This document shows positions 30,672 to 41,084 of a stretch of 64,000 nt of DNA, piece after piece (the stretch's first letter is position 1; every line of letters begins with the position of its first letter). Origin of the DNA: Photobacterium sp. JCM 19050 (GTDB lineage: Bacteria > Pseudomonadota > Gammaproteobacteria > Enterobacterales > Vibrionaceae); assembly GCA_001310455.1 (NCBI GenBank), contig BAXG01000029.1, forward strand, positions 1 to 64,000. The letters are read 5' to 3'. Below the pieces are notes generated by a model. It was given only the letters and a program-made list of their open reading frames with translations, was not told the DNA's origin and made no database searches. A program made the position numbers and the translations under genes.

Positions 30672-31555
30672 GTATTATTGAAAAAGCCATGACCCGGTTC
30701 CAGCCGGGAAAGGAAGACAAAGATCACATCACCCCGGTCATTTCTGAAGAGCTTCTGGAAAAAAACCGGCATTTGCAAATCGAAGACCCGGATATCCGTA
30801 TTGGTGATTCATTGCTGGAGATGATTGGACTGGGAGGCTTCCCGACCACCAACAATACTCGCCGTATCCGCAATGAATACCGAAGCATCAAACATAAACT
30901 GCTGCAAAACGCCTTCGGAAAAGGGGCCGATTTCCATCAGCGCGGCAACGTAATGATGGTAACCAGTGCACTGCCCGGGGAAGGTAAAACCTTCAGTTCG
31001 GTCAATCTTGCACTCAGTATCGCGTCAGAGCAGGACAAAACTGTTCTGTTAATTGACGGTGACGTCCTCAAGCCTAACCTGCTCAACACCATGGGGGTCA
31101 CAGATGCGCTTCCCGGCGTGATTGAATACCTGAAAAATGAGATCAGCGACATTTCTGATGTCATCTACAGCACCACGCTCCCCCGGCTGAAAGTTATTCC
31201 CTCCGGCCGGCCTGACCCGTCCAGCAACGAATTGCTGTCCAGTGAACGGATGAAGGGGTTGGTCGAGGAACTCGCCAACCGCTACCCGGACAGGATGATC
31301 ATCATCGACAGTCCCCCAATGCTGAGCGCCGTGGAATCTGTTGTTTTGTCTCGTCTGGTTGGCCAGGTTGTCGTGGTGGTCGAGCAGGACAAAACCCGGA
31401 TGTCAGATCTTAAGGAAGCCATCGGTTACCTGGACGATAACCTGGCGATCGGTTTTCTCGTCAATAAAGTGGTTCACAGCTCATTTATGAGCAAGTACAG
31501 CTATGGACAAGGATACGGTTATGGCTATGGACACGAAGCTGAGTCGGGAAGCTAG
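30668..31555 (+). CDS. XrtA-associated BY-kinase (tyrosine autokinase)
   Basis: This 295-residue cytoplasmic tyrosine kinase of the Wzc/CapB type carries Walker A TSALPGEGKT (residues 99-108), the kinase-specific Walker A' LLIDGDVLKPNL (127-138), and Walker B MIIIDSPP. The C terminus has a tyrosine cluster (YSYGQGYGYGYG), the autophosphorylation tail. The kinase works with the chain-length protein to control export and polymer length. No separate Wzb phosphatase gene is near; the phosphatase domain in the 7439-9204 fusion is a candidate partner. It overlaps the next gene. Confidence 0.92.
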   Translation: MSIIEKAMTRFQPGKEDKDHITPVISEELLEKNRHLQIEDPDIRIGDSLLEMIGLGGFPTTNNTRRIRNEYRSIKHKLLQNAFGKGADFHQRGNVMMVTSALPGEGKTFSSVNLALSIASEQDKTVLLIDGDVLKPNLLNTMGVTDALPGVIEYLKNEISDISDVIYSTTLPRLKVIPSGRPDPSSNELLSSERMKGLVEELANRYPDRMIIIDSPPMLSAVESVVLSRLVGQVVVVVEQDKTRMSDLKEAIGYLDDNLAIGFLVNKVVHSSFMSKYSYGQGYGYGYGHEAESGS

Positions 31556-33048
31556 GCACTTATCCGGAAAACAACAGGGCCTTTGTTCCGACGCAAATTC
31601 GCCGCGTAAGAGACGGACGGCAGCAATGGCTCTGCTGGTTGTGCTTACTGTGCCTGTTGCCAACGCTGTTGAACAAACCAAAGACTTTACGCCTTATGCA
31701 GGTTTGTCTCTTGATTACACAACGAACCTGAATCAGGACGACAAAAATACGTCTGCATTTGTTTCTGGAATAACAGCCGGGGCACGCGCTGAGCTCAAAG
31801 GTGGGAATACCGATCTGGATTTGAATTATTCAGCAACCCAGTACTTCTATTCAGACGACCAGCGGGCGGATAAATTCAACCAAACACTGAGTTTTAATGC
31901 CAAAAGAGCGCTCAACAAAACGCGGGCTAAGCATGAATGCCAGCGCATCCATCCGTAACGAAGCCCGTGCCAGCAACCAAAACGCCGCAGCCGACACGAT
32001 AAGCGGCGGCACTTTTGAGAGCCGGTCAGCCTCTCTTGGTCTGGAATACCGCACCAACCCGCGCAGTTACGTTAACCTCGATGCCAGAGTAGATGGCAGC
32101 ATTGGAGACAATGAAGGCAGCATTGATGACTACCGCCGAGTCAATGCGGATGTCACATTTCGTGACGGAACCAAAACCAAGCTGTTTTTCTGGTCCGGCT
32201 CATACGACGCTGAGCGGACATTTGGTGATGAAAGCAACGGGACAACCACTTCTCAATACTTTCAGTCTGTCTTCGGTCTTCAAACCCAGCCGCTGCGGCC
32301 ACTGGTGCGTTTTTACTATGAAGATTACGACGACACCGATGCCACTACCTCAAACGACGGGGCCAGTATTGGTCCGGGATTGCGGTACTACCTGAGTTAT
32401 CGTACCTGGGCGGAGGTCGCTTATAACTTTGCCCTGAATAACGACGAAGACGATTACTGGAGCGCCCGGGTTAACTGGCAACCGTCCAGAAAAACCCGCC
32501 TAACCGCCTCTTATGAAAAACGAATTTTCGGGGACAGTTATGGACTGAGTTACAGTCACCAGAGCCACAGGACAAGAACCACTGTCCGCTATACCGAAAC
32601 GGTATCCAGTTTCGACGATGAATTTGTTTTTAATGGCGAGATCAATCAACGCCTGACTGTCGACCGCAGACTCACTTGGGAAACAAGGCTCCAGCAGCGT
32701 CGCTCAGAATGGCAACTGACCCTGACCGGCTCAGATCTCGAACCGGTCACCAAAACACTCCTGTCTGTGGAAACCAAGCGCTATGGCGCGGGTATCGGTG
32801 TGTCTCACCAACTGTCCAGCTTGGTTGAAGGCAGCGCTAAGGTGAATTTCGACCGGTATGAATTTTCTTCACCCTTGTTTACCACCCAGCAGGATGACTA
32901 TTACAAAGCGGAAGTGAACCTCAGCAAACGCTTCAACGACAGTGCGACAGGAACGGCGGGATTGCGCTATCTCACCCGTGTCGCCGGCAGCTCCTCCCGT
33001 GAGTTTGACGAGTTCAGATTCCAGCTAAACGGACGAATTGAGTTTTAA
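31527..33048 (+). CDS. XrtA-system outer-membrane beta-barrel protein
   Basis: This outer-membrane protein of about 507 residues belongs to the uncharacterised barrel family found in XrtA loci. It has a long n-region (SPRKRRTAAM), a hydrophobic core ALLVVLTVPVANA and a cleavage site near ANAV. The rest is a succession of amphipathic strands rich in Y, R, T and D, ending RFQLNGRIEF with a terminal Phe, the BAM signature. The frame breaks near 31925 and continues GLSMNASASIRNEARA. ATGs at 31503, 31521 and 31527 are possible, all overlapping the kinase gene; I chose 31527. It may be the outer-membrane conduit of the glycan. Confidence 0.8.
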
Positions 33049-33050
33049 TC

Positions 33051-34232
33051 ATGTATGAATCGCATTTTGGCTTTACCAGTAAACCATTCCGACTGAGCCC
33101 GGATCCGCGCTTCTTTTTCGCCAGCCCTCATCACGACAAGGCGATCTCTTACCTCAATTACGGATTATCGCTCGGGGAAGGTTTTATTGTTGTAACCGGC
33201 CCTATCGGCACCGGTAAAACCATACTAGCCCGCAATCTGCTCGCGACGGTGGATGAATCTATCGTCGCCACCCAAATAGCCACCACCCGCCTGAACCCGG
33301 AAGAGCTGGTCCGGATGGTATGCGCGAACTTCAGCATTGATGCCAAAGGCATGAACAAGGCTGAAGCCCTCAAAGCGCTGGAATCTTTCCTGATTGATCT
33401 CAACCGCCAGGGAAAACGGGCGTTACTGCTTGTCGATGAGGCGCAGAACCTCCCCGCTGAGAGTGTCGAAGAGCTTAGGATGCTTTCCAACTTCCAAAGT
33501 GGCGACAAACCCCTTTTGCAGAGCTTTCTTCTCGGGCAGGAGGAATTGAAACAGATCATTGAACTGCCTCAGATGGAGCAGTTCCGTCAACGTATTATTG
33601 CTTCGTGTCACCTTCAGCCGTTCAGTGCTGAGGAAACCCAGCAATATATTGAGCATCGCCTTCGCCAGTCTGGGTGGGATGGCCAGAAACCGGTTCTGAG
33701 TGAAGGTATCTTTGCTGCCATACGCCGCTGCACGCAGGGCATTCCCCGCCGTATCAATATATTTGCCGACCGGCTGTTTCTCTATGCCTGCATTGAAGAC
33801 AAAAAAGAAATTGGCCCTGAAGATGTTGAAGCCGTGATTGCAGAGATGAACAGCGAGCTTTCCGGCTTTAAAAATAAAGTACCGGAAGACGTTAAACCCG
33901 ACGTTCAATCCATCGACAACACTGGTAACAACGGCCATCACGCCCTCCCGACGGATCTCGGGTTCCCTACTCACGATCAAACGATGGCAGAACTTGACGC
34001 TGTTGCACTTTATACCCGCAGCGCAGTATCAAGCCACGAAGACTGGGATACCCTTCGCGGGGCGAAAATGCATAAAACCCTGAGTGCTGTTTCCAGCATT
34101 CTTGATGATGTTATTCAGCGAAAGGTCAATACGGTAAGGCATCTGGACAAAATGATTTCTGAAAAGAAGCACGAACTCGCCGAAAAAGAAAAAAAACGAA
34201 AATCCGTTATGAAAACCTGGTTTAAAAAATAA
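33051..34232 (+). CDS. XrtA-system ExeA-like AAA ATPase
   Basis: This 393-residue AAA ATPase of the ExeA/secretion-ATPase family begins MYESHFGFTSKPFRLSPDP, then Walker A GPIGTGKT (residues 50-57) and Walker B LLLVDEAQ, with sensor-like QGIPRRINIFADRL. The last ~100 residues are a charged, helical extension ending MKTWFKK. It starts two bases after the barrel gene stop and closes the rightward operon. ExeA relatives help assemble secretion machinery; here it probably supports assembly or sorting. Its 3' end faces the nucleotidyltransferase gene across only 8 bp. Confidence 0.9.
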   Translation: MYESHFGFTSKPFRLSPDPRFFFASPHHDKAISYLNYGLSLGEGFIVVTGPIGTGKTILARNLLATVDESIVATQIATTRLNPEELVRMVCANFSIDAKGMNKAEALKALESFLIDLNRQGKRALLLVDEAQNLPAESVEELRMLSNFQSGDKPLLQSFLLGQEELKQIIELPQMEQFRQRIIASCHLQPFSAEETQQYIEHRLRQSGWDGQKPVLSEGIFAAIRRCTQGIPRRINIFADRLFLYACIEDKKEIGPEDVEAVIAEMNSELSGFKNKVPEDVKPDVQSIDNTGNNGHHALPTDLGFPTHDQTMAELDAVALYTRSAVSSHEDWDTLRGAKMHKTLSAVSSILDDVIQRKVNTVRHLDKMISEKKHELAEKEKKRKSVMKTWFKK

Positions 34233-34240
34233 CCTGATTG

Positions 34241-35352
34241 CTAAAACAGTGGCTCCTGCTCTTTGTCAGGTTTCTTAAACCAGTTTGATATTGCGAGGCC
34301 AGATTTACGGATTAGATGCGGGATCAAAATAGTCAGCGGCAGGCGTTTGGCATGCCCGCGAATGTAGAGAACGAACGCCATCATGCTGTAACTACGAGCC
34401 GATACGGCGGGAAACTGTTGCTGAATACCATCACAAACGCATTATCCAGCACATTCAGGAGTGCTCTATTGGGGGTACTGCGCTGGTAGTAGACCATCAC
34501 ATTTTCCGGAACCGTTAACCTGAACAGCTTCTGGCAATACCTCAGGGCCAGGAATACCGACTCTCCCTGCCCCACCTCATCTTGAATAGCCATCAGCGAA
34601 TGCCACCCTTCCGGCTCCTGAGACAGCCGGGTAAACAGCAGGTAGAGATCAAAAATGTCCCTTGGGCCACGCCGGTATTCACTTTCATGGAACAGATGGA
34701 TGGCGCTGTGGATGATCATGGCGGGCAGGGTAAGCACCCGGATACCCGGTTTTGTCCACTGGGTATAACGCAGCAGTTTGAGCGCCTGCTCACTCGATGC
34801 CAATGCCTTGGGCAGAATCCGGAAATGGACATCCAGCTCAACTCGACGTTCATAATGTTTCATCGGCGGGATCTCCTGGGACCACTCCCGATAAAACTTT
34901 TCGTCGTAATCATCCAGGTGGCTGTGTACCCACCCTCCATTTACCAGCTGGTCCTCAATGCCTTTAAGATCCTTCTCATTAACCCACACATCGATATCAG
35001 ACATTGTCCGGCCTTCAAGCTCCTCAATGCCGGCGAGATGGTAAGCAGCCCCTTTCAGTACCACCATGTTGTGAATCGCGTTTTCACCCAAGGCTGACTT
35101 CAGCAACCTCAGTTCCCGATGGAGCCCCCGCTGCTGCACGCTGAACCCGTAATAATCATTGGTCAGTTGCTGGCGTATGGCCGCAGGCAATTGCCCCCAG
35201 ACAGAACGGTGGTAATGGCAAGTACCATTAAACAGAGGAAGAAGCTGGGATTGCATGCCGTGATAGCGGGCTTCACTGATGATATCCGCCTGCATGTTCG
35301 GATTAAGGCAAACGAACAGCTCCGGACAACGCAATACCTCAACCAACCGCAT
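34241..35352 (-). CDS. NTP_transf_5-type nucleotidyltransferase of the HprK-like module
   Basis: This protein of about 370 residues has the minimal nucleotidyltransferase fold seen next to HprK-like genes. It has VVLKGAAYHLAGIEELEGR followed by TMSDIDVWV (the D-x-D metal site), ELDVHFRIL (third Asp) and a C-terminal helical half. The frame stops early at 34381, but a one-base shift continues AFVLYIRGHAKRLPLTILIP to a stop at 34241, which fits better. It is the last gene of a four-gene operon and overlaps the kinase gene by 14 bp. The target is unknown. Confidence 0.75.
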
Positions 35353-36240
35353 GGTGGTACTCCCCGTTAGAATGCGTTAACAATGCTTGTTCCAGGGCCT
35401 TCTCACAGTCGGCAAATTGGCTGTATTCCACATAAACCGCCGGGGTGTGATCCACTAGTTTTCTCCCCGTTGCAAAGGCTTTTTGGTGCAATGTTCCCTG
35501 ATTAAAAGATTGCTGGAGAATTTCTGTCAGCGCCTCGCACGGTGGAACGGGTTCAATAAAGCAGCGTTCCGCAGGCGTGTATTTGACAAAAACAAGTAAC
35601 GCCGGGCTGACATGCAAATCAGCAGGCAGTTGCTGCGTGTTATCCGGGTACAATAGCTTCAGCGTGCCTTTGTGCGTGTCCCGGATTTCCTCGCTGAACT
35701 GTTTATTATCGAAAAGCGGTGCAACAACCGGAAGCGAGCCGTTTTTCAGGTTCATCGGGCGGTTCAGTCCTTCGACCGTCAGGGTATTGTGTTCAACAAG
35801 CGCCAATTCATCTGACAGGAGCTTCCATCCTCTGGAAACCAGATATGCACAAAGCGTACTTTTCCCAGAACCACTGGGGGCGCAAATGATCACCGCTTTA
35901 CCGGCTTTTTCTACCACGGCTGCGTGAATGATAAGAAACTGATGGGCGTTGCTCGCAATTGTCCAATTCATTCCCCATTCCAGCACCGCAGTCGCATGGG
36001 CTTGTGGCATGGGCTTGAACGGCATTTTGTGGTCAACAAAAAGCGCACCTGTTTACGCCACCAGCGCCTGACGGCCTTTCCTGGCAGCAGTTGCAAAGAA
36101 TAGTCGTAATAAGGGTCGGGCTCCCTTATCAAATTATCCGCATACACCTCTTCCAGGTATTGCTGAACCAGAGGCAATGGTGTTTCAACCTGAAACCGGA
36201 AAGGCCCGGCATTCAGGCAATATTGACGCATATGGGCCAA
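35339..36240 (-). CDS. HprK-related kinase A
   Basis: This protein of about 300 residues is related to HPr kinase/phosphorylase (HprK-rel-A type). It has the P-loop ICAPSGSGKSTLCAYLVSRG, KLLSDELALVE corresponding to the acidic site, and a variable ~90-residue N-terminal part. A frameshift near 36040 splits it. The real phosphotransfer protein HPr is not nearby, so the substrate is probably another protein, perhaps one delivered by the PqqD-like partner encoded 3 bp upstream. Such trios with PqqD-like and nucleotidyltransferase proteins are known from XrtA loci, but their biochemistry is undefined. Confidence 0.75.
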
Positions 36241-36243
36241 GTA

Positions 36244-36558
36244 TTATCTCCAGTTGACCTTTTTAACTTCGATAAACTCCATATTTTCAAGCGTATTCAG
36301 CAGGTTGCGTGCATAATCCGAATGGCATTCCGAAAAAGCTGAAAGTGCAAAAACCAACGGGCTTTTCTGACGCAGGAGAGACAGGAAAACCAACACCACA
36401 GAATCACAAAGCAACGATTCCCCGGTCCGGGGGCTGAAAATCACAACTTGGTCACCAGCTTTATAGGTGCAGTTATCGACTGAAAACTCGTCAACAATTT
36501 TTACGTCAATATCGGCATAAGGCACGAGGTTATCGTCAATTAACTCAACCAGTGGCAT
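36244..36558 (-). CDS. PqqD-like protein of the HprK-related system
   Basis: This 104-residue protein resembles PqqD-family peptide-binding (RRE) domains of the HPr-rel-A type. It has a beta-rich N half with DNCTYKAGDQVVIFSPRTGE, then a helix LCDSVVLVFLSLLRQ and a C-terminal winged-helix-like part. PqqD-like domains bind leader peptides of modified peptides, so it may present a substrate to the kinase or nucleotidyltransferase. It is tightly packed between the Tat protein gene (7 bp) and the kinase gene (3 bp). Confidence 0.65.
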   Translation of the reverse strand: MPLVELIDDNLVPYADIDVKIVDEFSVDNCTYKAGDQVVIFSPRTGESLLCDSVVLVFLSLLRQKSPLVFALSAFSECHSDYARNLLNTLENMEFIEVKKVNWR

Positions 36559-36565
36559 AAACTCA

Positions 36566-37347
36566 CTAACTCCATGTTTCTATTTCGCTTTTCATTTGAA
36601 TGAAAGGCTTGTAGATATCAATTTTTTTAGGTTTTGGTCTTACTCTGTTCAGTCTCGCCAAGACCGTCTTCACCGAGGAATCGACAGCCATGTTCAGCCG
36701 GTCATTCAGGCTTGAGGTGGTATAAGGATAATCAATGGCCGTAGGGAACAGACTGTTCAAATACGCGACAACCAGAGACTGGACAAACCCGGCCGGATAC
36801 TCGAACACATCCACACGGATCTTTTTATTAGGCCGGCCCGTCCGGGGTTTGATGAACATAAACGTGATTTTGTACGTCTCTGTCGGCCCGGTATTCAGCA
36901 CGTCCCAAATTGAAGGGTTGTCACAATCCCTGACATGCATACGGAAATACCAGTTGCTGTTAATATCCGGGGCGTTCATCTCCCAGCCCTGCAAAAACAG
37001 GGACATAAGCTGTGTGGTCCGGGTAATGTTATTTGCGCGCAGCGCCTGCAAAACCGGGTATTCCGGATTACCGGAAACAGCCGTAAATACCCGTTGCCAG
37101 TAGTCCGCAGATCGCGCTGCAGACTGACAATTTGCGGGGTTAGAGGCATTCCCGGACAACACAGCCGTAATACTGCATTGGGAAGCGCCTGTCGTCCCCC
37201 AGGCAACCGGGCTTTTTACGGTAAAAAGCACCGGGGATGCCACGGCGGCTGAGTGGAGAAAACGGCGGCGAGAAAACCGGCTCCCTTCCGCTTTGCTCTT
37301 GGCTGAAGCTCGGTGTCTTGATTCTGCTTATAGTCTGTTGGCTTCAT
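36566..37347 (-). CDS. Tat-secreted protein of unknown function
   Basis: I do not recognise the mature protein. A plain frame gives 225 residues from 37243, but the sequence upstream in the same frame reads SRFSRRRFLHSAAVASPVLF, a clear twin-arginine signal (SRRxFL). No start codon exists in that frame. An ATG at 37347 (MKPTDYKQ) in another frame joins it after a one-base shift near 37300, giving about 260 residues. Four cysteines and a C-terminal basic region (VRPKPKKIDIYK) are visible. It leads the PqqD-like/HprK-like/nucleotidyltransferase operon, with a good sigma-54-type promoter about 60 bp upstream, so it may be the module's exported substrate or effector. Confidence 0.65.
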
Positions 37348-37394
37348 ATCTATGAAAACCCCAATTAAGTTTGACGTTGATTTTATTCACTGAA

Positions 37395-37595
37395 TCAATA
37401 CTGGATTTGCAAATAGTGTTCCCACATCACCACCGCGCGTATTTTCCTTTGTTTTACAACACCTAATTGAACATCCGGTGGCGTATTACCACATGCTAAA
37501 CAGATAAAATGTAAAGGATTCCGACAGGGAAATGTTCCCGGAGTCATCTTCATCTCCGACCAACGAATCAGCCGAGTGGAATCAATGTTGCGCAT
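37395..37595 (-). CDS. Possible small Cys-rich protein between prsR and the Tat gene
   Basis: This 66-residue frame overlaps the prsR stop by 14 bp, like the overlaps of prsK/prsR and the kinase/nucleotidyltransferase genes. The middle holds [19 protein letters not shown], a C-x8-C-x2-C pattern that could bind metal. It contains the sigma-54-like promoter of the next gene in its 3' end, so it may equally be a chance frame. I assign no function. Confidence 0.3.
   Translation of the reverse strand: MRNIDSTRLIRWSEMKMTPGTFPCRNPLHFICLACGNTPPDVQLGVVKQRKIRAVVMWEHYLQIQY
37409..37423 (-). promoter_or_regulatory. Sigma-54-type promoter for the Tat/HprK-like operon
   Basis: Read on the minus strand the site is GGGAACACTATTTGCA. 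It has GG and GC separated by exactly 10 bases and a perfect TTGCA -12 element; the -24 part GGGAAC matches TGGCAC at four of six. The expected start would lie near 37397, about 50 bp before the Tat gene ATG at 37347. The PrsR activator, encoded next door, carries the sigma-54 contact motif. Confidence 0.5.
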
Positions 37596-38953
37596 TTCTT
37601 TCGAGCCCGTATTTCTCCATCAGGCTGTAAAGCGTTGGCCTGGATATACCCAGCAATGAGGCAGTCTGCGAGATATTCCCATCCGAATAATCAATTGCCC
37701 GCTGAATGGCAACGCGCTCAGCCTCTTCCCGAATGACCCGGAGGTTTAACGGCATGGAAGCCGTTTCTGAATCTCCGTTAATAGGCAACATCAGGTCGAT
37801 AGCGGTCAGTTGACGGCCCTCTGCCATAATCACTGCGGATTTGATTTTGTTTTGGAGTTCCCGAATGTTTCCGGGCCACGAATACGCAAGCAAAGCCTGG
37901 CAGGCATCATCGCTGAAGCCATTGACATTCGCCCCCATTTGCTTGGCAAAGCGCAACAGGAAGGTCCGGGCCAGCAACAGGATGTCTTCCCCCCGCTCCC
38001 GCAATGGCGGAATGTTAATGGTTACTTCACTGATGCGGTAAAACAGGTCTTCACGAAACGCACTCTGCTGAACCATCTGCTGTAAATTCTGGTGTGTCGC
38101 ACAGACAACTTTGACATCAACTGGAATTTCCCGTCGGCCGCCTATCCGTTCAATCACCTTTTCCTGAAGGAAGCGAAGCAATTTGGCCTGCAAACTGAAC
38201 GGCATATCCCCGATTTCATCTAAAAAAAGTGTCCCGCCGTGAGCGCATTCAATTTTGCCTTTGGTTGTCCGGTGCGCACCGGTGAACGCCCCTCGCTCAA
38301 AGCCAAACAGCTCGCTTTCCAGCAGGTTTTCAGGTATCGACGCACAGTTGATGGCAATAAAGGCTGGGGTTTCCTGTCGCCACCGTCATGGATTGCTCGG
38401 GCGAAAAGCTCTTTGCCTGTGCCACTTTCCCCCAACAAAAGCGTACTGACTTCTGTGTTGGCAACCCGTTCAACCATCCGGCAAACCTGGTTCACCACCG
38501 GGCTTGCGCCAATAATCCCCTGGTCACTGAGGTCTGCCTTTTTGAGTTGCCGGTTTTCCTGTTCCAACCCGGCCACCCAAAATGCCCGCTTTACCATCAC
38601 CCCCAAAATTTCATCGTCTATCGGCTTGGCGTAAAATCATGCGCCCCTAGCGCGATAGCCTGAAGAGCATTGTCCTTATCGTCATTGCCGGTAATGACAA
38701 TGACTTTGGTTGTCGGAACCAGGTTCAGGATTTCTTCCAGGGTGCGAAGCCCCTCGCTTGCATTGGCCGGATCCGGGGGCAATCCAAGATCTAAGGTGAC
38801 GACCTTGGGTTCATAACGCCGAATCGCCGCCAGCGCCGATTCCCGGTCCGCGGCCATTACCGGAGAAAAATCACTCAATGCCCATTTGAGCTGCTTCTGG
38901 ACACCCAAATCATCTTCAACAATAAGAACCGTATTATTTTTATTCGCTTCCAT
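37582..38953 (-). CDS. prsR: Sigma-54-dependent response regulator PrsR
   Basis: Rejoined across frameshifts near 38620 and 38370, this is about 457 residues, of the NtrC class. The receiver begins [20 protein letters not shown] with the phospho-Asp in [10 protein letters not shown]. The AAA domain has GESGTGKE, the sigma-54 contact GAFTGA and [10 protein letters not shown]. The C-terminal Fis-type helix-turn-helix reads [20 protein letters not shown]. It matches the PEP-CTERM-box response regulator family. It overlaps prsK by 14 bp. It should activate RpoN promoters of XrtA-related genes; the recurrent palindrome in this window is a candidate binding site. Confidence 0.9.
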
Positions 38954-40983
38954 ATTCTGAATCCTCAGTACTGAGTACTTCCTGGTGTTTTGTCACCGGT
39001 ATATAGACGGCAAATTGGGTACCTTCCCCCGGAGATGAAATGACTTCTACCCGTCCACCGTGAGCCTCTACCACTTTTCTGACCTCGTAAGCGCCAATCC
39101 CCATTCCTGCATTGCCTTTGGTGGTATCAAAGGGGGTAAACAGCCTGTTTTCGATAAAGCTGTCAGTCATGCCGCAACCGGAGTCTTCAACAATGACCGC
39201 CGCCTCCTGACCGTTGGCTTTCAGGAAAACAGACACACTTCCGCTGTCTTCTGTGGCGTCTTGCGCATTCTGGATTAAGTGACCAAAGATGTTCTGTATC
39301 TTGTCCGGTGTGGCGGAAACAAAAACCGGGTCATTCCCACTCATAAAGACCGGCTCGGGTTTCTGTACAGCCCGCTCCCGGCAGATTCGCGACAACACTC
39401 CGCCAAGCTCGACCCGCTCTGTTTTTGACGAGTCCTGCAGCTTTTGCCTTAATTGGGAAAGTACCCGGTTAAGCCTTGTCGCCGCAGAATCGACCGTTTC
39501 AAATGTGTCATCAATAAACTCGGGATTATCCCGGTGTTTTGTTGCATTCCGGGTAATGAGCTGAAGTTGCGCCAGGACATTTTTAAGGTCATGGACAAGG
39601 AAGGCAGACATTTGGTTGAACGCCTCAAACTGTCGCGTCTCCGCCAGGGCCTGGTTGGTAAAGTGAAGGTTTAAATGCACATTAAGCTGGCTGCTAATCG
39701 CCCGCATCAAGTCCCGGTCTTCCCAGTCCAGTTCGGTAGTAGTCTGAGGCCGGGAGAGCAGACACAGCGCCCGTACATTTCCCATCCCGAGGGGAACCAC
39801 GATTTGAAACGGTTTATTCCCCAAGGATTCTGACTGTTCCCGTTCTGACGCGAGGTCAAAAATCCAATTTCTCTCATGAGCAGCATGGCCGAAATCTTCT
39901 ACCACGTTGTCGATATCCGGGTTGTCTTTCTCAGTACCCTGCACCGCTTTCACAATCCATGCGCCATTTTGGAAAACCAGCAGCACACCGTACTGACACG
40001 CAAACGGGCGCATCAGGCACGCAGGGACATATCAAACGGAGAACCCTCATCGCCGGACATAATCTGAGAGAACTTTATCCACTCTTCCCGGTATTCGTAC
40101 CGGTTTGCGAAAAAGTGCTTGGCAATAAATACCTTGGTTCGGCGGCGAAGCGACTGTGACAGGAAAAGGCTGACAAGAAGGAGAACCCCGACGGAAAACA
40201 GCAGGTGTTGGGCCATTCCCCCCCAACTCCCGCCAATGTGTTTCACGTAGTACCCCACCAACGCCATTACCAAAAGATAGCCTCCGGCAACCAGCAAAAT
40301 CGTGGAGCTGTAAACCACTGAGCGAGAGACAAAAACCCGGACCGACCAGTGATGGATGCGACGCGCTGACATCAGGATAAGCGGAATGGCCAGCAGCGTA
40401 ACCCATCCCCTCGCCTCCCAGTAGGTGGCAGAAACAGATGACGTCAGCAAACTGTCTGCATAGAGAACAAAGCCATACCCAAACATGACCCCAAGCCCCA
40501 GACACAGCGGTTTGATGGCATATCGGCTGAGGGGTGTACCTGACGGAAAAGGTGTTCGAGCAGCAACAACCCGAGAATAGACTGCATAAGATGCAAGCCA
40601 AATATGGCTTGCGGTACCAAAAGAACATCAAACAGGGACATCAATTCACTGATGACAGAAAGCAAGCAGACAATAACGGATGCTGTACCAAGGCGGGTCT
40701 GGAAAAAAAGCTGCCGGAAGGATGTTACGGGGCGGATGGCGCATAAAATCAACGCTATCCAACCAAGGTTGCACAGCGTCTCTGTTGCCAGCAAGGCAAC
40801 ATAAAATTGACCGAGATAAAACTGATAGGCCAGTGACGCCGCCCAGACAGCAGATAAAAACGACGACAAAATAAAGACTCGCTTCTCAAACGAGCCTTTT
40901 TTCACGGTCAGGGCCAGCAGGATTAAACCTACAAAGCCTGTGGCAACTAAACCATAACCGATAATTCCTAGAAACTGCTGCAA
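38940..40983 (-). CDS. prsK: PEP-CTERM-system sensor histidine kinase PrsK
   Basis: Rejoined across frameshifts near 40470 and 40020, the product is about 680 residues. The first ~270 residues hold eight or nine membrane spans (from GLVATGFVGLILLALTV). A GAF-like domain follows (FACQYGVLLVFQNGAWIV). The kinase part has the H-box SAFLVHDLKNVLAQL and the ATP-binding IFGHLIQNAQDATEDSG, DSGCGM, FDTTKGNAGMGIGAYEV and GEGTQFAVYIP. This layout is the PrsK family. It senses an unknown membrane or extracellular cue and controls PrsR. Confidence 0.9.
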
Positions 40984-41056
40984 GTGTCCCTTCCTGAACA
41001 GCCCTAAGTTGCAAGGGCAAAAACGTCGAGATTCCTTTCCGCGATTGCGGGTCCGT

Positions 41057-41084
41057 GTTATCTGAAACCAGTTATCTGAAACCC
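41057..41084. repeat. 14-bp tandem repeat upstream of prsK
   Basis: GTTATCTGAAACCA at 41057-41070 is followed directly by GTTATCTGAAACCC. The two units sit 74 bp upstream of the prsK start, in the 446-bp divergent region 40984-41429 that otherwise shows no gene. They could be a direct-repeat operator or a recent slippage. Confidence 0.4.
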
